In this document: one piece after another, positions 43,925 to 54,500 of the stretch | Numbering within the stretch: position 1 is the stretch's first letter | Layout: the number at the start of each line of letters is the position of its first letter | NCBI RefSeq assembly: GCF_028640845.1 | Contig: NC_080539.1 | Location: 372,924,733 to 372,988,732 of the forward strand | Origin: Ahaetulla prasina | Taxonomy: Eukaryota; Chordata; Lepidosauria; Squamata; Colubridae | Reading direction: 5' to 3' | Length of the DNA stretch: 64,000 bases | The notes under the pieces: model-generated | Told to the model about the DNA's origin: nothing | Seen by the model: only the letters and a program-made list of their open reading frames with translations | The model's database searches: none | Translations under genes and position numbers: made by a program

Positions 43925-44055
43925 ATTTGGCAACTTTTAAGACTTGTGGACTTCAACTCCCAGAATTCCCCAGCCGGCCATCCATATATGGCCAGCTGGG
44001 GAATTCTGGGAATTGAAGTCCACAAGTCTCACAAGTTGCCAACTTTGGACATCGC
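43925..44055. mobile_element. hAT-like foldback MITE, ends decayed
   Basis: Arms 'ggcaacttttaagacttgtg' and inverse around 'ccatccatatatgg'. Confidence 0.7.
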
Positions 44056-44109
44056 CGGTGTAAATGATGGGGATAACTTTTAACCAAAGGATGTTACACT
44101 GCCCTAGAT

Positions 44110-44244
44110 CAGGGATCTCCAACCTTGGTCCCTTTAAGATTTGTGGACTTCAACTCCCAGAGTCCCTCAGCCAGCAAAGCTGGCTGAGGGACTCTGGGAG
44201 TTGAAGTCCACAAGTCTTAAAGGGACCAAGGTTGGAGACCCCTG
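44110..44244. mobile_element. hAT-like foldback MITE, 135 bp, TSD ccctagat
   Basis: CAGGGATCTCCAACC...GGAGACCCCTG, exact duplication at 44102-44109 and 44245-44252. Confidence 0.9.
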
Positions 44245-44252
44245 CCCTAGAT

Positions 44253-45174
44253 AACTTCACTTGCAAATACAGAAGAAACTTTACAAAGATGTTAACCACA
44301 TTTCCCCTCCTGCCGTCTAAAGTCTACAGGCACCGAGAAAGGTTGGATAAAAAGGACCAGAATGCAGGAATAGAAGCAAAACAGGTAACTCCCTCATCTT
44401 GGTCACCATCTCTTCATCTCGCTTATATTTCTGGCGATTTCCGCTTTGTCGGTTCTGTCAGCAAAAAACCCTGAATCTGTGCCTTCAGCAGAAATAAGGG
44501 GTGGTGGGGTATAGAAAAAAGACCAATTAAGCTGGAGAATTATCACGGGGAAATAAAAATTGAGAGGAAAAAAAGGCGCTACTTGGGTGTAATTGGTCAA
44601 ACTTCCCTGTCGTTTTTTGCTGCATTTTGCACCCAACTGAATAAACTCTTCGCCTCCCAGTTTTCCCTTGCAAGAATCGTCTCCCTGCGATTGATTGACC
44701 AAATAATTCGAGCGCAGATGGAAAAATACAGATAATAACCGCTTCTTAGTTTTGGCCCTATCCCATTTAGAATGGATTCTATTCTCCTCACCCTGCAAAT
44801 GTAAAAAAACAAAAAAAAACAATTTTGCTTTTAAGATGAGTGGGTGAGGGCAAAAAAAATGCCTCTCCGATTGCCAATTTACAGTACTAAATCAGGCGCG
44901 TTCAACTGGGCGAAATAAGCCCGCCAAGCCCAAAATTTCACTGGATCGTGTTAGAACAACAAAAGCAACCAGACCATCCCCCCCAAAAATACCACCTCTG
45001 GACTTTGGCGTGCATGGTCCAGCAATCTTTTGCACCAAGAATTCTATATTTATTTAAACGATGTGCAGCCAAGCTTAATTCTTCCCTTTGCTTCCCCACC
45101 CACAAAAACAACAACAACAACCCCTTACACTTCACCATATTCTGAATTGCTCACATCCTTCCAATGCTATTCTA
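44253..45174 (-). other. PLIN3 3' UTR candidate region
   Basis: Repeat-free sequence directly downstream of the PLIN3 stop. It contains AATAAA on the minus strand at 45049-45054 (proximal signal) and runs toward the distal signal at 43731. Length of the real 3' UTR unknown. Confidence 0.5.
45049..45054 (-). promoter_or_regulatory. Candidate proximal poly(A) signal of PLIN3
   Basis: Minus-strand AATAAA about 125 bp past the stop codon. Confidence 0.5.
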
Positions 45175-45522
45175 TTATTTCATTTCTATTTCTTCCCCCT
45201 CTGGTTTGCCCGAGGCCGAGAAAGGGCCTACGAGCCAAGTAAGAGGGACGTTTTGAACCACGTGATCCATCAGCTCATCCGTCAACTGACGGGCCTTGGC
45301 AACTTTCTCCCGACTCTGAGCTAGGATGGATCCCGACAGATCCTGGAAAGATCCAGCCGTCATGAAGGCGGTACGGAGCTCGTCGACGTTCTGGCGGATG
45401 AGGCCCGCTTTCTCTTGAAGGCCGGCTGGTAGACCTTGGAGGTTGGAGACCAGCGTCGTCGTAGCCGACTGCAATTGCTGGGTGAGGCCGCGGGAGACCT
45501 CCAGAGCTTGGGACTCGATCTC
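45175..45522 (-). CDS. PLIN3 exon 7 (C-terminal bundle)
   Basis: Acceptor TTGCAG before [13 protein letters not shown]; 115 residues to TAA-type stop at 45175-45177. Contains [36 protein letters not shown] and PLTWLVGPF. Preceded by an intron of only 95 bp. Confidence 0.95.
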   Translation of the reverse strand, partial: EIESQALEVSRGLTQQLQSATTTLVSNLQGLPAGLQEKAGLIRQNVDELRTAFMTAGSFQDLSGSILAQSREKVAKARQLTDELMDHVVQNVPLTWLVGPFSASGKPEGEEIEMK

Positions 45523-48500
45523 CTGCAACACGACCCAAGCGAGAGTCAGATTAATTAGCAAGGGGGTTGGACTAGAAGACCTCTAAGGGGTCCCATCCAA
45601 CTCTTGTTATTCTGTACCTGTGGCTTGGGGGCCTCCTTCTGGGTCTCCTCGGGGGCCTCTTTCTGGTGCCACTGCAGCCACATCTGGTGGAGCTTTTCTT
45701 GGCCGCTTTGGATCTTCTGATCAACCCCCTGTTTGACGTGTTCGATCTGAGAGGAGACAAAAGGAAAGGGATGAGTCAGCAACTCCGAAAAAAAAATGGG
45801 GGAAAGATAAATAGCCAAACAAGAGTCAATACCAGGAGTGTCAGACTCAAGGACTGAGGGCCAGATCCGGCCCACGGGGTGCTTAGATCTGGCCCGCAGG
45901 AAAGAGAAAGAGAGAGAGAGAGAGAGAGAGATTGTAGATAGAAGAGAAAGAGAGAAAGAAATGAGAGAGATTGTAGAGAGAAGGGAGAGAAAGAAAGAGA
46001 GAGAGAGAGAGAGAAAGATTGTAGATAGAAGAGAGAGAAAGAAAAAGAAATGAGAGAGATTGTAGAGAGAAGAGAGAGAAAGAAAGAGAGATTGTAGATA
46101 GAAGAGAGAGAGAGAGAGAGATTGTAGATAGAAAAGAGAGAGGGAGATGGTAGATAGAAGAGAAAGAGAGAGAGATTGTAGAGAGGAGAGAGAGAAAGAG
46201 AGAGAGATTGTAGATAGAAGAGAGAGAAAGAGAAAGAGAGATTGTAGGTAGAAGAGAAAGAGAGAGAGATTGTAGATACGAGAAAGAGAGAGAGATTGTA
46301 GATAGGAGAGAGAGAGATTGTAGATAGAAGAGAGAGAAATAGAAAGAGATTGTAGATAGAAGAGAGAAAGAGAGAGAGATTGTAGATAGAAGGGAGAGAA
46401 AGAGAGAAATGAGAGATTGTAGATAGAAGGGAGAGAAAGAGAGAGAGAGAGATTGTAGATAGAAGAGAGAGAGAGAGATTGTAGATAGAAGAGAAAGAGA
46501 GAGCGATTGTAGATAGGAGAGAAAGAGAGAGAGAAAGAGAGATTGTAGATAGAAGAGAGAAAAAGAGAGAGAGAGATTGTAGATAGAAGAGAGAGAGATT
46601 GTAGATAGGAGAGAAAGAGAGAGAGAGATTGTAGAGAGAAGAGAGAGAAAGAGAGAGAGATTGTGGATAGAAGAGAGAGAAAGAGAGAGAGAGATTGTAG
46701 ATAGAAGAGAGAGAAAGAGAGAGAGAGAGAGAGAAATGAGAGAGATTGTAGATAGGAGAGAGAAAGAGAGAGAGAGAAAGGGTAGGTAGATAGAACTGCT
46801 GGCAGTGGGCAGAGCCAGCCTGCAATACCGCATTCTAACCACTGTGCCACCAAGGGCTCCATTGTGCCCCTACGGCTTTCATTCCAAATCCGTTTCTCCT
46901 TACCAGTTCGATGGCCTGGTGCAGCTGGGACAGGGAGTCTTGGGTGCTCTGCTTGGCCCGTTTCAGCTTGACCAGGGAGTGCTGGAAGGCCCGGTGACGA
47001 AGTTTGCTGGACAAGGAGCCCAGGCGCACAAAGTAACTTTTCTGCTCCTTCTGTTGCTCCACCGTGCCAATTTCGAAGCCCTCCACGGAGGTAGCCAGCT
47101 TGGCTAGGAAAAGGAGCGATAAAAAATTGGAGTTACCCAACACGCCGACCTTGTTTCCCCGAAAATAAGACCTCCGCTGATAATAAGCCCAATCGGGCTT
47201 TTGAGCGCATGTGCTAAAATAAGCCTCCCCACCCTCCGAAAATAAGCCCTCCCTGAAAATATTTAAACACAGAGCTGGAAATCAGGTAAGACGGCAAGAG
47301 GAGCCCCGTCTTGCTCCACACGTCGCAAAATAATAAGACTTCCCTGAAAATAAGGCCAAGCTCTTATTTCGGGGTTCAAAAAAATATATAAGACAGGGTC
47401 TTATTTTTGGGGAAACATGGTAGCCAAGGAAGAGGTATTTGTAGCTCAGGGTTGACCCAGGGGGTGCTTGGTGCTCTCTGAGCTTGGTGGTTTTCTTGCA
47501 GATGTTTCATGACCCAACTAGGGAACGTCATCAGGGATAGAAGGGAGTAGGGTTTGTGGAGAGGAGGAGGAGGAGGAGAGAAAGGCGGAGAGGAAGAAGA
47601 AGAGGAGGAGGAGGAGGACTGTGGGGCCCTTGATGCTCTCTGAGCTTGGTGGTGGTTTTCTTGCAGATGTTTCATGACCCAACTAGGGAATGTCATCAGG
47701 GATAGAAGGAAATAGGGTTAGTGGAGTGGAGGAGGAGGAAGAGGAGGAGGAGAAAAAGCACTGTGGGTCCTTAGTGCTTTCTGAGCTTAGTGGTTTTGGA
47801 CGTTTCGTTACCAAGCTAGGTAACATCATCTGTGCTAGAAGGGAATGGGATTTGTGGAGAGGAAGAGGAGGAAGAGGAGGAGAAGGGAGAAGAGGAGGAG
47901 GACAACGACAACTGTGGGATGCTCTCTGAGCATGATTGTTTTCTTGGAGACATTTCATGACCCAACTAGATAACACCATCAAGTGCTAGAAGGGAGTGGG
48001 ATCTGTGGAGAGGAGGAGGACGATTGTGGGGTGCTCTCTGAGCTTGGTTGTTTTCGTGGAGACATTTCATTGACCAACTAGGTAACACCATCAGTGCCAG
48101 GAGGAGTGTGGGGTTTCCTTTCTGTTTTTTATACAGTAGCTTGCCACTACCAACTTAAGACAAACAACGAAACCTAGGGTCCAGCCAGGCCTGATTGCCG
48201 TCAGCCGGGTCTAAAGGCGTGGCCTGGGGTGGGGGAAAGAGTCAGGGGACAGAGGCCTTGTTATCTCTTCCACTTGGCCTGCCTCTGGCTCCTGGAGCTG
48301 AGCCAGGGAAGCCGGTGCTCCCGAGGTAAGTCCTGATGGCCCTTCCCCCTCACTTTCCAAGTCACTTTTTGGCAGGAGGCCCGGCTCGGGGGGCGCAGAA
48401 ACAACACAAGCTCAGAGACAGAACCAAGAACCGCACAGATGGCTGGCTGGTGTATTCTGAGAGTTAAAGTCCCCCCCATCTTAAGGTGGCCAAGGCTGAA

Positions 48501-51500
48501 ACTGTTCAGTTTCTCTCGGACAACCGACTCACCCAGTTCTTCATCGGTCATGGGAAGGTAATGGTCCACAATCTCTTCCGATTTTCCAAGGGCAGCTTCC
48601 AAGTTGCTGGACACCATCTGTCCCACCGAAGACTCCATCATGGTGTTGACGCCGCTGGAAACCGCAGAGCGGGTCATCTCCACGCCACTTTGGACAGCCG
48701 AGCGGGTCATCTCCACGCCGCCATGGACAACTTCCTTGGTTTTGTCCACCATGCCGCTGACGGTGGAACTCACCGCCTCCTTAGCTCCGGACACCAGGTC
48801 TTTTGTGTCTGAAATGATCTGAAAGAAGAACAGAATAAACAGAGTTGGAAGGGACCTTGGAAGTCTTCTAGTCCAGCCACCCCACCCCCCACGCTCAAGC
48901 AAGAAACCTCTATCCCATGGTTTAAGAAGGTCTCTTCTTAAAAACCTCCAGCGATGGAGCAGCCACAATTTCTGGTGGCAAGCTGTTCCGCTGGTTAATT
49001 GTCCTCACTGTCAGTAAGTTTTTGTTGTGACCCAGGCCCAAGTAGGTAATAGTAGACGCAACCAGTTCAAAAACAAACAGACAGTATTAGAGTTAATTCT
49101 CAGCATAAATCAAAACAAATTCTTAATAACACAATTCTTCAGTCTTATCACCAACCTTGGTCTAATTAGGCAAACTGCCAAAGGCTTTTCTTGGCAAAAG
49201 TTCAAAAGCGGAAGACAAGAAAGAAATGCAGCAAGACAAGGAGTAAGGCTATCAACGTTGTTTTCCGACAAAGAGCCCAAACGCCGTTGCTGGTCTTTTA
49301 AGCCTTATGGGAGGGGCCAATCATCTCTTGGCTCTACTCCCGAGTCGTTCTCTTTGCTTGAGCTGCTCTTGCCTTCTAGCAGCTCTTCTCATGCGTGCAT
49401 TAGGAACAGGCTCCTCCAGTTCCTCTGCCTCACTACTGTCAGCCTCTGGAGGCTCCAGAGTCCGCGCATCACTTTCCAGATGGTCCTGGCCCCACCTCAG
49501 CCTCTGACGCAGAGCCCTCATCCGGGCCTTCCCCAGCCTCCAGGACTGGCCCCTGTTCTTCCTCACCCTCATCGCTGTCCGACTCCGTTGCCAGCTGCGC
49601 AGGCTGCTAGCGGATCACAATAAGTTTCTCCTGAATTCCAGTTCATTTATGGAATCAATTAATTCCTTAATCGATTAGCTTCCATCCATTGCTCCTTGTC
49701 CCGTTCTCAACTGCTTTGGAGAATAGATGGCTGTGTAGATCATCTTCCACTTACGACCGTCATTGGGAATGGAATTACGGTTGTAAATGGAGGTAATCTT
49801 TAAGTGGGTCACATGACCACCAGCCCATTTTAACTGTTTTTTGCAGTGGTCATTTAACGGTCATTAAGCCAATGTTCAGAGAGCAGCAAGGACCCCAACA
49901 GAGAGCTGAGCCTGTGGGAAGAATTGTAAGCACCCCAGAAGTACAAAATTGTTAAAATGTACACCGCAGAAGTACAAATTGTTAAGGGCCTCTGGTGGCT
50001 CAGCAGACTAAGTCTGTCTGTTATTAACACAGCTGCTTGCAATTACTGCAGGTTCAAGCCCCACCAGGCCCAAGGTTGACTCAGCCTTCCATCCTTTATA
50101 AGGTAGGTAAAATGAGGACCCAGATTGTTGGGGGGCAATAAGTTGACTTTGTATATAATATACAAATGGATGAAGACTATTGCTTAACACAGTGTAAGCC
50201 GCCCTGAGTCTTCAGAGAAGGGCGAGATATAAATGCAAATAATAATAATAAAAAAAAGTACAAAATGAGGGAGACAGGATGTAGAAAAGATTGGGGGCGT
50301 CATTGGTTCCTTGAATCTCCAAGTATCTCAATAGCTAATACACCGAACGTGACCCAAACCAATCAGACATCTTCGTTCAATCCATCATCCATTTCTGAAG
50401 GATTATAGCAAGCCAACAGATGCCATCCGAGTATTTACTTACTATATCGCTTAGATAAGCGAACTTAGACAATGCTTCCAAGTCCCTGTAAACCAATTTC
50501 CATTTTCAAACTCCCAAGAAAGTGGAATGTAATTCTATTTATTTAGGTAAATAAATATTTATCTATGTCAATGTTTTTCCACCTTGGCCCCTTTAATTCA
50601 GAATTCTGAGCGTTGAAGTCCATCCATCTTCAAGGGGCCAAAGTTGAAACATACTAGTTTACCGTATTTTTCAGAGTATAAGACACACTTTCCCCCCCCA
50701 CCGTAAAAGAGGGTGAAAATTTGGGTGTGTCTTGTACACCGAATGTAGCCCCCCCACTTTCCGCCCCCCTCTTTGGCCTCTGCCTCCCAGCAATTTACCT
50801 CCTTGCAGCAAACAGCCCGTTTCAGCTTCAGCATAGCCTGATTAGCACAAGCAGCTGATTGTCGGTTGGATCAGCCTCCCGACCATCAGCTGTTTCAGGC
50901 TGCAGGGATTGCCTATTGCCGCGGGGGGCCTCCGCTGTTTGCTGCGAGGCGGCAAATGGCTGTGAGGCAGATTTTTTTTTTCTTGTTTTCCTCCCCCAAA
51001 AAGGTAGGAGCGTCTTATAGTCCGGAGTGTCTTATACTCTGAAAAATATGGTATATTATTTACATGCCAGTTTTTGGCCCAGAATTTACAATAGGACATC
51101 ATCTACACCTGTCAAACCTTGGTTTCACCTCCTTAGCTACCATGGCTGACAAGCCAGAATTCACTAATCACTGTCTTTTTCTCTCTCTCTCTCTTTCAGG
51201 CCAATCCTCAGCTGGCAGAAGATGAATCTAGGCAGACATTCAACCGACGGAGCTTCATTAAAAAAAAAAAAAACACCTTGTAAATCTAAACCTACAACTT
51301 CTCTGTAAAACGTAGCGTTTCCCAAATCCAGCCACTGCACCGATGCTGCAGGCAACAATTGTTCTTTGAAGCAGGAATCGATCTGTTGGCTGGATAAATT
51401 TTCGATCTTCAAATCTTAATTTGAGTAAGCAGGGAGGGAGGTTTTGATTACCTTATCGGTGGGTTGCTGGAGAATGGGCAATTTCTCTTCCAGTTTGTCC

Positions 51501-54500
51501 AAACCTTTCAAAGCGTATTCATTCGCTGTGGAAACTGGAGAAGAAGAAAAGGTTAGCTTGGCTCCAGAGGTCAAAAAAGTCAAGATGGTGGCCAGCCACT
51601 ATGCATTCAAGTCCCTTTTACATTTTATTTATTTATTTATTTATTAAATTTTTATACCGCCCTTCTCCCGAAGGACTCAGGGCGGTGTACAGCCAAAATA
51701 AAACAAAAATGTATACAATTTAAAACAACAATTAAAAAGAGCAAATTTTAAAGGCTGATTATTAAAATTTAAATTAAGAAGTTAAAAAATATTAAAAAAC
51801 CCAATTAAAATACATCACTAATTATGCCAGTCCCGCTTTAATGAATAAATATGTTTTGAGCTCACGACGGAAGGTCCGAAGATCAGGCACTTGACGCAGG
51901 CCGGGGGGAAGTTCGTTCCAGAGCGTCACTGCCCCCACAGAGAAGGCCCTACTCCTGGGGGCCGCCAGCCGACACTGTTTGGCGGACGGCACCCTGAGGA
52001 GACCCTCTCTGTGCGAGCGTACGGGTCGGTGGGAGGCAAAGGGTAACAGCAGGCGGTCTCGTAAGTACCCGGGTCCTAAGCCATGGAGCGCTTTAAAGAT
52101 AGTTACCAAAATCTTGAAGCGCACCCGAAAGACCACAGGAAGCCAGTGCAGACCACGCAGCAGTGATGTTACATGGGAGCCACGAGCGGCTCCCGTTACT
52201 ACTCGCGCAGCCGCATTCTGGACTAACTGCAGCCTCCGGGTGCACCTCAAGGGCAGCCCCATGTAGAGAGCATTGCAATAATCCAGCCTAGACGTAACCA
52301 GAGCGTGAGTGACCGTGCATAAGGCATCCCGGTCAAGGAAGGGACACAACTGGCGAACCAGGCGAACCTGGTAAAAGGCCCTCCTGGCGACGGCCGCCAG
52401 GTGTTCATCAAAAGACAGCCGTCCATCCAGGAGGACGCCCAAGTTGCAAACCACCTCCTTTGGGGCCAATAACTCGCCCCCCACAGTCAGCCGTGGCTGA
52501 CTGTACCGGGTGCCGGCATCCACAGCCACTCCGTCTTGGAGGGATTGAGCTTGAGTCTGTTTCTCCCCATCCAGACCCGTACAGCTTCCAGGCACCGGGA
52601 CAGCACTTCGACCGCTTCGTGGTTATAGAAGTGTGGCAAAAAGTCGCAAAATGGGGCAAAACTCACTTAACAACCGTTTTGCGGTTCGGTTGTTAAGCGG
52701 ATCTGCCTTTCCCTCACTGTCTTTGCTTGTCCGAAGCCAGCTGGGAAGGTTACAAACTGTGATTACGCGATCCCAGGAAACTGTCTCATAAATACGAGCC
52801 GCTTGCCAAGCACTCAAATTTTGATCGCGTGATCATGGCGAAGCTACAACGGTCGTAAGTGTGAAAATCGGTCATAAGTCACTTTTTTTTCAGGGCCGTC
52901 GTTAACTGGCGCCAATTGTAACTTCGCCCATTGTGCCACTAAATGTAAATAAATAATAATAAAAACTTTGGATGGTCACTAAGTGAACGATTGTGAGTCG
53001 TGGAGTGCCTGTAATAGAGAGCGTAGCCCTGCCTCTGCCCTCCAAATTCTTGTTTTCGGAATTAAGTTTTAATTTTTGTAATTTGTGTCCGTCTTTATAA
53101 TTGTCGAAGGTTCGTGCATTTTATCTTGTGATAAAGCTACTCAGGGTCACCTTGAATGGCGAGACGGGCATCAAACACATTTGATAAATGAAATAAAAAA
53201 TAAATAAAAAAAGCCAAGACTCTATGGAGATTTCTCAAGTCATCCAGATCATGGTTGTCCCAAAGATATTTTTCCCCAAAACGCAACTGGACTTTGTTTT
53301 TGCTTGAAGATGTTTTGCTGCTCATCCAAGGAGCTTCTTCAGTTCTGACTGAATGGTGGGAAGATGGAAGGGTTTCTATGCCTTGCAGTCATCTGGTTAT
53401 TAGCACTCTCACTGAGAGTCACTGAGATAACCTGGAAGTTTATGTGTGCCCTCAAATTCACCTGAATAATGTGTGGAACCTTCTGGAAACTGCCAAAAGA
53501 ATTGTGTGGCAGACAGGAGATAGGAGGTGTCATATCCCCCTCCCCTTTTTTGAGACAGGCCTGTTCAATAGATCAGGAGTCTCCAACCTTAGCAACTTTA
53601 AGCCTGGAGGACTTGGGTGAGATCATCAATGGCTTCGGGGTGAGATATCAGCAGTACGCTGATGACACTCAGCTGTACTTTTCCACCCCGGGCCACCCCA
53701 ACGAAGCTGTCGAAGTGCTGTCCCGGTGCTTGGAGGCCGTACGGGTCTGGATGGGGAGGAACAGGCTCAAGCTCAATCCCTCCAAGACGGAGTGGCTGTG
53801 GATGCCGGCACCCCGATACAGTCAGCTGCAGCCGCAGCTGGCTGTTGGGGGCGAGTTATTGGCCCCAAGGGAAAGGGTGCGCAACTTGGGTGTTCTCCTG
53901 GATGCACGGCTGTCGTTTGAAGATCATCTGACGGCCGTCTCCAGGAGAGCCTTTCACCAGGTTCGCCTGGTTCGCCAGTTGCGCCCCTTCCTTGATCGGG
54001 ATGCCTTATGCACGGTCATTCATGCTCTCGTTACCTCTCGCCTGGATTATTGCAATGCTCTCTACATGGGGCTCCCCTTGAGATGCACTTGGAGGCTTCA
54101 GTTGGTCCAGAACGCAGCTGCGCGGGTGATAGAGGGAGTTCCACGTAACTCCCATGTAACACCTCTCCTGCGCAGACTGCACTGGCTACCTGTTGCCTTT
54201 CGGGTGCATTTCAAGGTTTTGGTTACCACCTTTAAAGCACTCCATGGCTTGGGACCTGGGTACTTACGGGACCGCCTGCTGTTACCTCATGCCTCCCACC
54301 GACCCGTACGCTCACACAGAGAGGGACTTCTCAGGGTGCCGTCCGCCAATGTCGGCTGGCGGCCCCCAGGGGAAGATCCTTCTCTGTGGGGGCTCCTACT
54401 CTTTGGAATGAACTTCCCCCTGGATTACGCCAAATACCTGACCTTCGGACCTTTCGCCGCGAATTGAAAACATATTTGTTTATTCGCGCGGGGCTAGCTT

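Noticed and set aside
45555..46862. Long minus-strand frames (up to 435 residues) rich in Leu and Ser
   Set aside because: Translation of the GA-rich minisatellite. Only 45618-45746 (PLIN3 exon 6) is real coding sequence.
49985..50100. tRNA-like sequences
   Set aside because: All are heads of SINEs with SINE bodies attached (same at 32.1, 34.9, 57.8 and 60.0 kb). No stand-alone tRNA gene was recognised.
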